A stretch of DNA of 64,000 bases from JACVRW01 sp963733885 (GTDB lineage Bacteria > Actinomycetota > Thermoleophilia > Solirubrobacterales > Thermoleophilaceae). This document shows positions 10,430-19,649 of this stretch, one piece after another. The notes under the pieces are model-generated. The model had not been told where the DNA came from, ran no database searches, and worked only from the letters and a program-made list of their open reading frames with translations. Within the stretch, counting starts at the first letter, position 1. Each line of letters starts with the position of its first letter. The stretch lies in the NCBI GenBank assembly GCA_963733885.1, contig CAVTES010000005.1, forward strand, positions 124,001-188,000. Reading direction: 5' to 3'. Both the position numbers and the translations under genes were made by a program.

Positions 10430-12600
10430 GCCCCGGCGCTCTCGCGCCGCACCGCGAGCTCGGGCTGACCGACGCGGAGTACGAGGGCATCCGGGACCGG
10501 CTCGGCCGCGACCCCAACGCGCTCGAGCTGGCCGTGTTCTCGCTCATGTGGTCTGAGCACTGCGCGTACAAGCACTCGAAGAAGCTGCTGCGCGAGCTGC
10601 CCACCGAGGGACCGCACCTCCTGATGGGGCCGGGCGAGAACGCAGGTGTGGTCGACGTGGGCGACGGGCTGGCGGTGGCCTTCAAGGTCGAGTCGCACAA
10701 CCACCCCAGCGCGGTCGAGCCGTTCCAGGGCGCCGCCACGGGCGTCGGCGGAATCCTGCGCGACATCTTCGCCGTCGGCGCCCGGCCGATCGCGGTGCTC
10801 GACTCGCTTCGTTTCGGCGAGCTCGACTCGCCGCGCTCGCGCTACCTGTTCGACTGGGCCGTGAAGGGGATCGGCCACTACGGAAACTCGATCGGGGTGC
10901 CGACCGTCGGCGGGGAGGTGTACTTCGAGCCCGCCTACGAGCAGAACTGCCTGGTCAATGCGATGTGCGTGGGCCTCGCCCGCCGCGAGCGCCTGATCCG
11001 CAGCGCTGCGGCCGGGGTGGGCAACCCGGTCGTTCTGCTCGGCGCCCGCACCGGTCGCGACGGGATCGGCGGGGCGTCGGTGCTCGCCAGCGCCGAGCTG
11101 GGGACGGAGGACGCTTCCAAGCGCCCCAGCGTGCAGATCGGCGACCCGTTCGAGGAGTCGAAGCTGGTCGAGTGCTGCCTCGAGCTGCTCGATCGCGAGC
11201 TGCTCACCTCACTGCAGGACCTCGGCGCGGCGGGCCTGTCGTCCTCCTCGTCCGAGATGGCCTCCAAGGGCGAGGTGGGGATCGACATCGACCTCGCGCG
11301 CGTGCCGCTCCGGGAGGCCGGCATGGAGCCGTTCGAGATCATGATCTCCGAGTCGCAGGAGCGGATGCTCTGCGTGGTCGAGCCCGCCCTGCTCGAGACG
11401 GTGCTCGAGGTCTGCGATCGCTGGGACGTGCGCGCCACGCCGATCGGGTCGGTCACAGACACCCGCCGCCTGCGCGTGTTCGACGGCGACGAGCTCGTCG
11501 GCGACATGCCGGTCGAGGCGCTGGTGGACGACTGCCCGCTGTACGACCTCGAGCCTGATCCCCCCGCCGAGCGGATCTACGCGGACCCGCCCGCGCGGCT
11601 GGCATCCGGCGCGGACTCCGGAGAGGCCGTGCTGGCGCTGCTCGCCTCACCCAACGTGGCCTCGAAGCGCTTCGTGTTCGAGCAGTACGACCCGATCGTC
11701 GGCTCGCGCACCGTGCGCCGCCCGCAGACGGCCGACGCGGCCGTGCTGAAACTCGACGACGACGGCGGCAGCGGCGCGATCGCGGTCTCGATCGACGGCA
11801 ACGGGCGGCGCGTGGCGTGCGACCCCTACACGGGTGCGGCGGAGGCGGTGCTCGAGTGCGCGCGCAACCTGGCCTGCGTGGGCGCCGAGCCGCTCGGCGT
11901 CACCAACTGCCTCAACTTCGGCAACCCCGAGAAGTCGCACATCGCGTGGCAGCTGACCCGGGCCGTGGAGGGGCTGCGCGACGCCTGCCTGGCGCTGGGC
12001 GTGCCGGTGGTGGGGGGCAACGTGTCGCTCTACAACGAGGGCGGCGGCGGGCCGATCTACCCCACGCCGGTCGTGGGCATGGTGGGAAAGCTGCCCGATC
12101 CGGCCTCGGTGCCGCGCACCGGGTTCGCCGAGCCGGGGCACGCGGTGGCGCTGGTGGGCCCGTTCCGGCCGGCGCCGGAGGGCTCGGAGATCGAGAAGCT
12201 CCGCGGGCGGCTTGCCGGGGGCCTGCCGCCGGTGGACCTGACCGAGCAGGCTGCGGCCCTGACGGCGCTGCGCGAGGCGGCCCGGAGCGGTTCGCTTGCC
12301 ACCGTGCACGACGTCGCCGACGGCGGCGTGTCGGTGGCGCTGGCCGAGTGCTGCATCGAGGGCGGCATCGGCGCCCGGGTGGCGCTCCCGGCCGACGACG
12401 AGACGGCGCTCTTCGGCGAAGCGCCCGGCGGCGCCATCATCGCCGGGCCGCGCGAGGCGGTCGACGATGTGCCCGGCGCACAGGTCATCGGCGAGGTCGG
12501 CGGCGATGCCCTAGACATCATCGGGGCGCTGCGCATGCCGGTCGCCGAGCTCCGCGACGCGTACGAGGGCGCCATCCCAGCGGCGTTCGCCGCGGCCTGA
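10426..12600 (+). CDS. purL: FGAM synthase large subunit (small-type PurL)
   Basis: The 724-residue PurL uses ATP and PurQ-derived ammonia to convert FGAR to FGAM. It is the short form that works with PurS and PurQ. Visible are WSEHCAYKHSK near residue 40, the ATP-site motif ESHNHPSAVEPFQGAATG, DLGAAGLSSSSSEMA, and the second AIRS-like half with NCLNFGNPEKS and VVGGNVSLYNE. The GTG at 10426 overlaps the purQ stop. The gap after it, 58 bases with a TACGCT box at 12628, suggests purF can be transcribed separately. Confidence 0.97.
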   Translation: MSPGALAPHRELGLTDAEYEGIRDRLGRDPNALELAVFSLMWSEHCAYKHSKKLLRELPTEGPHLLMGPGENAGVVDVGDGLAVAFKVESHNHPSAVEPFQGAATGVGGILRDIFAVGARPIAVLDSLRFGELDSPRSRYLFDWAVKGIGHYGNSIGVPTVGGEVYFEPAYEQNCLVNAMCVGLARRERLIRSAAAGVGNPVVLLGARTGRDGIGGASVLASAELGTEDASKRPSVQIGDPFEESKLVECCLELLDRELLTSLQDLGAAGLSSSSSEMASKGEVGIDIDLARVPLREAGMEPFEIMISESQERMLCVVEPALLETVLEVCDRWDVRATPIGSVTDTRRLRVFDGDELVGDMPVEALVDDCPLYDLEPDPPAERIYADPPARLASGADSGEAVLALLASPNVASKRFVFEQYDPIVGSRTVRRPQTADAAVLKLDDDGGSGAIAVSIDGNGRRVACDPYTGAAEAVLECARNLACVGAEPLGVTNCLNFGNPEKSHIAWQLTRAVEGLRDACLALGVPVVGGNVSLYNEGGGGPIYPTPVVGMVGKLPDPASVPRTGFAEPGHAVALVGPFRPAPEGSEIEKLRGRLAGGLPPVDLTEQAAALTALREAARSGSLATVHDVADGGVSVALAECCIEGGIGARVALPADDETALFGEAPGGAIIAGPREAVDDVPGAQVIGEVGGDALDIIGALRMPVAELRDAYEGAIPAAFAAA

Positions 12601-12658
12601 GCCCAAGGCGTCCGCCACCCCCGCTGGTACGCTCATTCGAGCGGACCCGCTCGGCCCC

Positions 12659-14164
12659 ATGGCATCGCCCCGAGCGCCCGCGATCACCTGCATGAACCAC
12701 GAGTTCGACCATCGCGACGGACCTCGCGACGAGTGTGGCGTCTTCGGCGTGTACGCGCCCGAGTCGGACGTCGCCCGACTCGCCTATTTCGCCCTGTACG
12801 CGCTGCAGCACCGCGGCCAGGAGTCGGCCGGCATCGCCACCAGCGACTCCGGCCACATCATGACCATCCGCGACCTCGGACTCGTGTCACAGGTCTTCGA
12901 CGAGGAGAAGCTGCGCGCGCTCCAGGGACAGATGGCCGTGGGACACGTGCGCTACTCCACGACCGGCTCGTCGGCGTGGGAGAACGCGCAGCCGGTGTGG
13001 CGATCCGACCGCCGGCAGGTCGCGCTCGCCCACAACGGCAACCTCATCAACGCAGTCGAGCTCCATGGAGAAATGAGCGACCAGGGCGTGCAGTTCCGCG
13101 GCACGTCCGACTCCGAGATCATCGCGGCGCTGCTGTCGAACCACCCGGCCGAGCGGATCGAGGACGCGCTGGCCGAGGTGGTCCCGCGGCTGGAGGGCGC
13201 CTTCTCGACGGTCGTGATGACCAAGGAGGCCGTGGTCGGCTTCCGCGACGCGGCCGGGCTGCGCCCGCTGGCGCTCGGCCGGATCGGGGAGCGGTATTGC
13301 CTGGCGTCCGAGAGCTGCGCGTTCGACATCATCGGCGCCGAGCTGCTCCGCGAGGTGCAGCCCGGTGAGATGATCTCCCTCGGCGAGCGGGGCATCGAGA
13401 CGCGGCAGCTGGTCCAGTCCGAGCGCAGGGCGTTCTGCGTGTTCGAGCACATCTACTTCGCGCGCCCCGATTCGATCCTCGAGGGCAACCGCACGCAGGT
13501 CTCCCGCCGGAAGATGGGGGAGATCCTGTGGCGTGAGTCGCCGGTCGAGGCGGACGTGGTGATCGCCGTGCCCGACTCCGGCAATCCCGCGGCCGCCGGC
13601 TACTCGAAGGCCTCGGGCATCCCGCGCGACGACGGGCTGATCAAGAACCGCTACGTGGCCCGCACCTTCATCCAGCCCGGGCAGGACCTGCGCAAGCACG
13701 GCCTGCGCATGAAGTTCAACCCGCTACGCGAGGTGGTGGCGGGGAAGCGCCTCGTGGTGGTGGACGACTCGATCGTGCGGGGGAACACGACACGCCAGAT
13801 CGTGCGGATGCTGCGTGGCGCCGGCGCGGCGGAGATCCACATGCGGATCTCCGCCCCCGCGATCCGCCACCCCTGCCACTACGGGATCGACATGTCGACG
13901 ACGCAGGAGATGGTCGCCCACGGCCGCACCGAGGAGGAGGTCGCGCGGGAGCTCGACTGCGACTCGCTCGCTTACCTCTCGCTGGACGGGGTCTACGAGG
14001 CGATCCGCTCCACGCGCGCGACACACTGCGACGCCTGCTTCTCCGGCGACTACCCGCTGGCTCGCACCGGCACGGCGAACGGGAAGTTCGCGCTGGAAAC
14101 GATCAATCGCTCCGGCGCGGGCCAGCCCGCGCCCTCGCGCAAGGCGGCGGTGGTCCGCTCGTAA
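12659..14164 (+). CDS. purF: amidophosphoribosyltransferase
   Basis: PurF makes phosphoribosylamine from PRPP and glutamine, the first committed step. A short propeptide precedes the nucleophile Cys in DECGVFGVYAPE; LQHRGQESAGIA follows. The PRPP-binding loop is VVVDDSIVRGNTTRQ. Cys residues in RAFCVFEH, HPCHYG and CDACFSGDYP match the iron-sulphur ligands of the Bacillus-type enzyme, so a [4Fe-4S] cluster is expected. The ATG at 12659 is used; an ATG at 12692 would shorten the propeptide. A TACGCT box at 12628-12633 may be its own promoter. Confidence 0.96.
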   Translation: MASPRAPAITCMNHEFDHRDGPRDECGVFGVYAPESDVARLAYFALYALQHRGQESAGIATSDSGHIMTIRDLGLVSQVFDEEKLRALQGQMAVGHVRYSTTGSSAWENAQPVWRSDRRQVALAHNGNLINAVELHGEMSDQGVQFRGTSDSEIIAALLSNHPAERIEDALAEVVPRLEGAFSTVVMTKEAVVGFRDAAGLRPLALGRIGERYCLASESCAFDIIGAELLREVQPGEMISLGERGIETRQLVQSERRAFCVFEHIYFARPDSILEGNRTQVSRRKMGEILWRESPVEADVVIAVPDSGNPAAAGYSKASGIPRDDGLIKNRYVARTFIQPGQDLRKHGLRMKFNPLREVVAGKRLVVVDDSIVRGNTTRQIVRMLRGAGAAEIHMRISAPAIRHPCHYGIDMSTTQEMVAHGRTEEEVARELDCDSLAYLSLDGVYEAIRSTRATHCDACFSGDYPLARTGTANGKFALETINRSGAGQPAPSRKAAVVRS

Positions 14165-14224
14165 CAACTCTGCGACGGCGCCGCCGTGACCGCCGGGGCC
14201 GGCGCTAGGGTGGCCTTCCCTCGC

Positions 14225-15988
14225 ATGGACCTCGTCTCCTCGCTCCAGTCGCTGTTCGGTTTCCCGGCCTTCCGCCCCGGGCAGCGCGAGGCGTGCGAGG
14301 CCGCGCTCGAGGACCGGGACGTGCTGGTGGTCATGCCGACCGGCTCGGGCAAGTCGCTCTGCTACCAGCTACCGGCGCTGTTGCGCGACGACCTGACGGT
14401 CGTGGTCTCCCCGCTGGTCGCGCTGATGCAGGACCAGGTGGAGGCGCTCGCGGAGCGCAGTCTGGGCGATCGCGTTGCGCTGGTCAACGCCCAGCGGGAC
14501 GGGTCGGCCAACGCCGCCACGCTCCGCCGCGCCGCGGCGGGTGAGCTCAGCCTGCTGTACGTGGCGCCGGAACGGTTTGCCGCGCCGAGATTCCTCGAGG
14601 CGATGGCGGGCGTGCGGGTGGGGCTGTTCGTGGTGGACGAGGCACACTGCGTCTCGCAGTGGGGGCACGACTTCCGCCCCGACTACTTCCGCCTCGCCGA
14701 CGCCGCCCGGATGCTGGGCGCGAGGGCGCTCGTGGCGTCCACGGCCACCGCCACGCCGCGCGTGTCCCAGGACGTGGTGGGGCGGCTCGGCCTGCGGCAC
14801 CCGCTTCTGGTGGCCACCGGCTTCGACCGGCCCAACATCGCCTTTGCCGTCGCGCGCCCGGCCCCGGGGGAGAAGCGATCGCTCCTCGCGGAGGCCTTGC
14901 GTGAACCGGACGCGCTGCCGGCGATCGTGTACGCCGGCACGCGCGCAGGCTCCGAGGAGCTCGCCCGCGAGCTCGGCACCGCCCTGGGCGTGGACGCGGC
15001 CGCCTACCACGCCGGGCTCGACCGCGAGCGCCGCGCCACGGTCCAGCGCCGGTTCCTCGCCGATGAGCTCCAGGTGATCTGCGCCACCAACGCGTTCGGC
15101 ATGGGGGTGGACAAGCCAAACGTGCGGACCGTCCTGCACGCGAGCGTGCCGGCGTCGCTCGAGGCGTACTACCAGGAAGCTGGCCGCGCGGGGCGCGACG
15201 GGCAGCCCGCGCGGGCGCTGCTGCTGGCGGAGAACCGCGACAAGGCGCTCCACGTCCACTTCATCAAGCGCGACGAGATCGACCAGCAGCTGCCCGGCTG
15301 GCTGGCCGACAGGCTCTTGGCGGCCGCCAACGGCGACGGCCGCTACTCCGTCGACGCCATGGAGCTGGTGCGCGGCATGGGCGGGGACGGCGACCGCTTG
15401 CGCGCCCTGCTCGGCCACCTCACGCGGGCGCGGGTGATCTCGCCGTCGCCATCGGCGCCGGACCGCGTGGCCGGGCGCACGCTGTCGCCGTTCGACCGGA
15501 AGGCGGCGGCGCTGTGCCGGTCGTCGGTGGAGGAGGGCGCACGCGCCCGTTGGCGCCAGTACCGGGAGATCTGGGCCTACGTGGAGCAGGAGAGCTGCCG
15601 CCGCGAGGCGATCCTGCGGCACTTCGGCGACCGTTCTGCGCCCGCCGCCCCCGCCCGCTGCTGCGATGCCTGCACCGCGGGGCTCGTTCCGGTTCCTCCG
15701 CCCCCGGACCCGGTGGCGATCGAGAACCTCGACGACGCGATCATCTCGGTGGCGACGGGCGCCCGGCCGGCGGTGGGCCGCACCACCTGCGCGGAGATCC
15801 TCCACGGCGGCCGCAGCAAGAAGCTGCTCCGGAACGCATACGACGGCCTGCCGGCCTACGGCGCCTCGTCACACATGCGCCGCGCTGACATCCTGGCGCG
15901 TGTGGACGAGCTGATCGAAGCCGGCCGCCTGGAGACGAGCGGAGGTCCCTACCCCGTGCTCCGCTTGCCTGTTGGCGCCACTGTCTAG
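14225..15988 (+). CDS. recQ: RecQ family ATP-dependent DNA helicase
   Basis: 3'-5' helicase of 587 residues. Walker A is MPTGSGKSLCYQLPAL, the DEAH box VVDEAHCVSQWGHDFRPDY, and motif VI YYQEAGRAGRDG. The zinc-binding Cys residues appear at CRREAIL...CCDAC, then a winged-helix RQC-like segment (TCAEILHGGRSKKL, YDGLPAYG) ends the protein; no separate HRDC domain is evident. The ATG at 14225 was chosen because a TAGGGT box lies 13 bases before it and upstream residues are not conserved. It lies between purF and purN, and purN starts at the very next base. Confidence 0.93.
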   Translation: MDLVSSLQSLFGFPAFRPGQREACEAALEDRDVLVVMPTGSGKSLCYQLPALLRDDLTVVVSPLVALMQDQVEALAERSLGDRVALVNAQRDGSANAATLRRAAAGELSLLYVAPERFAAPRFLEAMAGVRVGLFVVDEAHCVSQWGHDFRPDYFRLADAARMLGARALVASTATATPRVSQDVVGRLGLRHPLLVATGFDRPNIAFAVARPAPGEKRSLLAEALREPDALPAIVYAGTRAGSEELARELGTALGVDAAAYHAGLDRERRATVQRRFLADELQVICATNAFGMGVDKPNVRTVLHASVPASLEAYYQEAGRAGRDGQPARALLLAENRDKALHVHFIKRDEIDQQLPGWLADRLLAAANGDGRYSVDAMELVRGMGGDGDRLRALLGHLTRARVISPSPSAPDRVAGRTLSPFDRKAAALCRSSVEEGARARWRQYREIWAYVEQESCRREAILRHFGDRSAPAAPARCCDACTAGLVPVPPPPDPVAIENLDDAIISVATGARPAVGRTTCAEILHGGRSKKLLRNAYDGLPAYGASSHMRRADILARVDELIEAGRLETSGGPYPVLRLPVGATV

Positions 15989-16612
15989 GTGGCGCCGGCG
16001 TTCCGCGTAGCCGTCCTGATCTCCGGCACGGGCACGAACCTCCAGGCGCTGCTCGACACCGTTCATGGGCGGGACGTCGAGATCGTCGGTGTCGCCTCCT
16101 CGCGCCCCGACGCCCCCGGCCTCGCGCGCGCCCAGCGAGCCGGCGTTGAGACGGCCGTCTTCGCGATCGCCGACCGTCCCGACCGCGCCGACCGCGACCG
16201 GGCCCTCGCCGACTGGCTCGAGGCGCGCGAGGTCGAGCTGGTCGTGCTCGCCGGCTTCATGGAGCTGCTCGGACCGGAGTTCGTCCGGCGCTTCCCGAAC
16301 CGGATCGTGAACGTCCATCCGTCCCTGCTCCCCGCGTTCCCCGGGGTGGGGGCGATCGAGCGGGCCGTCGAGCACGGGGTGAGGGTGACGGGCGTGACCG
16401 TCCACTACGTGGACGAGCGCCTGGACAATGGCCCGATCGTGTTTCAGGAGGCGCTGGGGCTTTCGTATCCTGCGCGCATCGACGAGATCGAGCAGCGAGT
16501 GCACGCCCTGGAGCACCGGCTGCTGCCGCGTGCCGTCAGGCTGATTGCCGCCGGACGGGTCCGCATCGATGCCGGCAACCCGCGTGTCGTACTGGTCGAC
16601 GATGTCGATTGA
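15989..16612 (+). CDS. purN: phosphoribosylglycinamide formyltransferase
   Basis: PurN formylates GAR with 10-formyltetrahydrofolate. The 207-residue protein has the GAR-binding start VLISGTGTNLQAL, the catalytic NVHPSLLPAFPG with Asn and His, and the catalytic Asp region YVDERLDNGPIV. The GTG start abuts the recQ stop with no gap. Its end overlaps the purH start by 11 bases. The last 15 residues (RIDAGNPRVVLVDDVD) form an unconserved tail shaped by that overlap. Confidence 0.95.
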   Translation: MAPAFRVAVLISGTGTNLQALLDTVHGRDVEIVGVASSRPDAPGLARAQRAGVETAVFAIADRPDRADRDRALADWLEAREVELVVLAGFMELLGPEFVRRFPNRIVNVHPSLLPAFPGVGAIERAVEHGVRVTGVTVHYVDERLDNGPIVFQEALGLSYPARIDEIEQRVHALEHRLLPRAVRLIAAGRVRIDAGNPRVVLVDDVD

Positions 16613-18197
16613 GTCGCGCGGCACGGAGGTGACGGCGCCCGGCGAGGTGCGCATCCGGCGCGCCCTGCTGAGCGTCTCGGACAAGCGCGGGCTCGTGGAG
16701 TTCGCCCGCGGCCTGACCGAGCTCGGCGTGGAGATCGTGTCCACCGGCGGCACGGCCGCCGAGCTGGTTGCCGACGGGCTCCCCGTGCGCACCATCGAGG
16801 ACTACACCGGCTTCCCCGAGATCCTCGACGGCCGCGTGAAGACCCTCAACCCTCGCGTGCACGCCGGGCTGCTCGCCGTCCGCTCCGACCGCGCCCACGT
16901 GGACACGCTGAACGCGCACGAGATCGAGCCGATCGATCTCGTCTGCGTCAACCTCTATCCGTTCGAGCGCGTGTCGGGCCACCGCGGCGCCAACGACGCC
17001 GAGGTGGTCGAGAACATCGACATCGGCGGCCCCACGCTGATCCGTGCGGCGGCGAAGAACCACGCGTTCGCCGCGGTTGTGGTCTCGCCGGAGAGCTACG
17101 ACGCGGTGCTGGCCGAGATGGGCGAGAACGGCAGCCGCCTGTCGTCCCGCACGCGCGAGAGCCTCGCCACCGAGGCGTTCGGCTACACGGCGCGCTACGA
17201 CGCCGCGATTTCGCGCTGGTTCGCCGAGCGCGAGGACGACCTGCCGGCCCAATACACGCGCTCGTTCGAGAAGGTCATCGACCTCACATACGGCGAGAAC
17301 CCCCATCAGCGGGCCTCCTTCTACTCGGAGGTGGGCGCGCGCACGCACCTGATGTCGATGGTGTCGAAGCTCCACGGGAGGGAGCTGTCGTTCAACAACC
17401 TGCTCGACCTCGACTCGGGCCGTCGTCTGGTCGAGGAGTTTGAGCTCCCGGCCGCGGCCATCGTCAAGCACAACAACCCCTGCGGGGTCGCCGTGGGCAC
17501 CGACGTGAGCGCGGCCTTCGACCACGCGCTCGCCTGCGACCCGCAGAGCGCCTTCGGGGGCGTCTTCTGCTTCAACCGGCGGGTCGACCGCACGCTCGCC
17601 GAGAAGCTCAACGCGATCTTCGTGGAGCTGGTGTTCGCACCGGGCTACGACGATGACGCGCTCGAGATCCTCACGCAGAAGCCGAACGTGCGGCTGCTCG
17701 ACGACCGCGAGCGGCGCCGTGTGCCGGTGACCGAGCACGACTTCAAGCGGGTGCGCGGAGGGCTGCTCGTGCAGGACCGCGACACCGGGCTCGAGTTGCG
17801 CGAGGAGATGCAGGTGATGACCCGGCGCAAGCCGAGCGAGCAGGAATGGGGCGAGCTGCTGTTCGCGATGCGGGTGTGCAAGCACGTGCGCTCGAACGCG
17901 ATCGTGCTGGCCAGCGGCGTCGGGACGATCGGGATCGGCGCGGGCCAGATGAGCCGGGTCGACTCGGTGCGGATCGCGATCGACAAGGCGGCCGCCGCAT
18001 CGAACGACGTGAACGGATCGGTGCTGGCCTCGGACGCGTTCTTCCCCTTCGCCGACGGTCCGCAGCTGGCGATCGACGCAGGAGTGCGCGCGATCATCCA
18101 GCCGGGCGGCTCTCAGCGCGACCGCGAGGTGATCGACGCATGCGACGCGGGCGAGGTCGCGATGGTCTTCACGGCCCGCCGCCACTTTCGCCATTAG
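16602..18197 (+). CDS. purH: bifunctional AICAR formyltransferase / IMP cyclohydrolase
   Basis: PurH performs the last two steps to IMP. The N-terminal IMP cyclohydrolase (MGS-like) domain shows LLSVSDKRGLVEFA and STGGTAAEL; the AICAR transformylase domain has the catalytic Lys-His in VKHNNPCGVA. The C-terminus FTARRHFRH is the conserved family ending, so the gene is complete at about 531 residues. The ATG at 16602 is inside purN in another frame, giving an 11-base overlap and coupling. It ends the second purine block. Confidence 0.97.
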   Translation: MSIESRGTEVTAPGEVRIRRALLSVSDKRGLVEFARGLTELGVEIVSTGGTAAELVADGLPVRTIEDYTGFPEILDGRVKTLNPRVHAGLLAVRSDRAHVDTLNAHEIEPIDLVCVNLYPFERVSGHRGANDAEVVENIDIGGPTLIRAAAKNHAFAAVVVSPESYDAVLAEMGENGSRLSSRTRESLATEAFGYTARYDAAISRWFAEREDDLPAQYTRSFEKVIDLTYGENPHQRASFYSEVGARTHLMSMVSKLHGRELSFNNLLDLDSGRRLVEEFELPAAAIVKHNNPCGVAVGTDVSAAFDHALACDPQSAFGGVFCFNRRVDRTLAEKLNAIFVELVFAPGYDDDALEILTQKPNVRLLDDRERRRVPVTEHDFKRVRGGLLVQDRDTGLELREEMQVMTRRKPSEQEWGELLFAMRVCKHVRSNAIVLASGVGTIGIGAGQMSRVDSVRIAIDKAAAASNDVNGSVLASDAFFPFADGPQLAIDAGVRAIIQPGGSQRDREVIDACDAGEVAMVFTARRHFRH

Positions 18198-18237
18198 ACA
18201 TCCATCGAACCGTCGCTAGACTCGTATTGGCTTCCGA

Positions 18238-18567
18238 ATGAGAGAGCCCCATCACCCATCACGCCAGGAGCTCGAGCTGTCAGCCGTGCTCCATGCTCTG
18301 AGCGACCCGGCCCGGCTCGAGATCGTCCGGCGCCTGGCCGACGGCGACGAGCCCTCGTGCGGCATGTTCGAGCTCGGCCTGTCGAAGGCGACGCTCTCCC
18401 ACCACTTCCGGGTGCTGCGGGAGTCCGGCGTAGTGCTGGTCCGCCCGGAGGGCCGCAAGCGGCTGCTCTCCCTTCGGACCGATGACCTGAACGCCCGTTT
18501 CCCCGGCCTGATCGAGGCCATCCTGTCGGCGAAGCGCCGCCGGCCGCGGGCGAAGACCGCGGCGTAG
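18238..18567 (+). CDS. ArsR family transcriptional regulator
   Basis: A 109-residue winged-helix repressor. The helix-turn-helix region reads LSDPARLEIVRRLADGDE then MFELGLSKATLSHHFRVLRESGVV, followed by the beta-wing EGRKRLLSLR. There is one Cys (PSCGMF) and no clear metal site, so the signal is unknown. A TAGACT box lies at 18217-18222. The C-terminus is a basic tail (AKRRRPRAKTAA). It follows purH by 40 bases with its own promoter and could regulate genes elsewhere. Confidence 0.85.
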   Translation: MREPHHPSRQELELSAVLHALSDPARLEIVRRLADGDEPSCGMFELGLSKATLSHHFRVLRESGVVLVRPEGRKRLLSLRTDDLNARFPGLIEAILSAKRRRPRAKTAA

Positions 18568-18605
18568 CGGCAGCGAATGCTGCGGAGAACGGGTGCGTAG
18601 GGGAG

Positions 18606-18678
18606 TGCCCCCGGGAGGACTCGAACCTCCAACCCTGCGCTTAAAAGGCGCTCGCTCTGCCTGTTGAGCTACGGGGGC
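18606..18678 (-). tRNA. tRNA-Lys (anticodon TTT)
   Basis: The 73-base gene folds into a cloverleaf: acceptor GCCCCCG/CGGGGGC, D arm with AGCTCAACAGGCAGAGC, anticodon loop CTTTTAA and T arm GGAGGTTCGAGTCCTCC. Discriminator A, no encoded CCA. The stop codon of the HNH frame lies inside its 5' end. Confidence 0.95.
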
Positions 18679-19001
18679 TTGAGTAGATGATGCCGAAGAT
18701 GAGTCGGCTGCCGGCGAATGGTGTCGCGCCGATGGCAGTTGGTGCACCGAATCTCGCACTGGTCGATCTCTGCTTGGAGAAAGGCCGGCGAATGTTCATA
18801 GAACGCGAGTGACACCACGCCCTTGCCCCGTTTCGGGCCCACATGGTCGAACTCCAGGACCACGACGTCCGTTTCTCCGCAGCCGACGCACGCAGCGTGC
18901 CGAAGGTGGTCGAGGATGAAACGTAGGTTGCGTCTCTGGATCGGCCGGTGAGCCGGCACGCGCGACTCGAGATCCACGCGCCATGATCCGCCCGCCCGCA
19001 C
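18669..19001 (-). CDS. HNH endonuclease-like small protein
   Basis: About 110 residues. The core has the zinc/HNH pattern CVGCGETDVVVLEFDHVG followed 40 residues on by QCEIRCTNCHRRD, typical of short HNH proteins next to tRNA genes. The start is uncertain: GTG at 19001 is used, but upstream in the same frame lies EVACCEIVCANCHRRRT, a second copy of the C-terminal HNH half, without its front half. That suggests a fused or decayed tandem copy. The stop TAG falls in the 5' end of tRNA-Lys. Biological role unknown. Confidence 0.5.
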   Translation of the reverse strand: MRAGGSWRVDLESRVPAHRPIQRRNLRFILDHLRHAACVGCGETDVVVLEFDHVGPKRGKGVVSLAFYEHSPAFLQAEIDQCEIRCTNCHRRDTIRRQPTHLRHHLLKPP

Positions 19002-19201
19002 GTGGGTGCGCCGACGATGGCAATTCGCACAGACGATCTCACAGCACGCGACCTCGGCCTGAATGCGCGCGACGCCGCCCGGGGGATCAGCCGCGGAGTG
19101 CCGCGCGGCACCGGCGACATGGCGGTGCTGCGACTGCCGAGCGAGCCGCCGCAGCGGCGCTGGGATGAGTGCGTGCTGCCGTACCGAGCCGAAGCGACAC
19201 C

Positions 19202-19207
19202 TACAAT
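19202..19207 (+). promoter_or_regulatory. -10 box of tRNA-Glu
   Basis: TACAAT ends 11 bases before the mature tRNA 5' end, a good -10 element. No convincing -35 was found. Confidence 0.5.
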
Positions 19208-19218
19208 CGTTGGGACAC

Positions 19219-19292
19219 GGGGGCGTGGTCCAGCGGCTCAGGACACCGGCCTTTCACGCCGGGGATCGCGGGTTCGAATCCCGTCGCCCCTA
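19219..19292 (+). tRNA. tRNA-Glu (anticodon TTC)
   Basis: A 74-base cloverleaf: acceptor GGGGGCG/CGCCCCT (first pair G-T), anticodon stem CCGGC/GCCGG with loop CTTTCAC, and T arm GCGGGTTCGAATCCCGT. Discriminator A, no encoded CCA. Confidence 0.93.
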
Positions 19293-19308
19293 TTAGCCGG
19301 GCTACGAG

Positions 19309-19611
19309 CTAGCCGCGGCGCATCAGCCGGCCGACGGCCGCCATCAACTCGTCGGTGAGCTCCTCCGGTGAGCCTTCGGCGTGCCCGTCGACCACGCAGT
19401 GGCGGGCGTGGGCGTCCAGGAGTCCCAGCGCGACCTTGTCGAGTGCCGCCTGGATCGCGGAGATCTGGGTCACCACGTCGATGCAGTAGCGGTCGTCTTC
19501 GACCATCCCCTCGACGCCGCGGACCTGGCCCTCGATGCGCCGGAGGCGGGTACGCAGCTGGTCCTTCGTGGCCGAGTATCCGTGCTTGTTGCTGGTCGAG
19601 GTCGTGGCCAT
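19309..19611 (-). CDS. csoR: copper-sensing transcriptional repressor CsoR
   Basis: A 100-residue all-helical metal-sensitive repressor (DUF156). It opens DQLRTRLRRIEGQVRGVEGMVEDDRYCIDV-like (seen as RLRRIEGQVRGVEGM and RYCIDVVTQISA). The Cu(I) triad is complete: Cys in RYC, His 25 residues later and Cys 4 residues after that (HARHC), the same spacing as Cys36-His61-Cys65 of M. tuberculosis CsoR. A matching operator lies 39 bases upstream, so it likely represses itself until copper binds. No copper exporter or chaperone is beside it. Confidence 0.9.
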   Translation of the reverse strand: MATTSTSNKHGYSATKDQLRTRLRRIEGQVRGVEGMVEDDRYCIDVVTQISAIQAALDKVALGLLDAHARHCVVDGHAEGSPEELTDELMAAVGRLMRRG

Positions 19612-19649
19612 GAGAGTCCTTTTCGCAGGGGATTTCGAGGAAGCCTATC

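Noticed and set aside
19002..19218. Plus-strand frame before tRNA-Glu with moderate third-position GC bias
   Set aside because: It would read into the tRNA, matches no family and competes with the HNH-like minus-strand frame.
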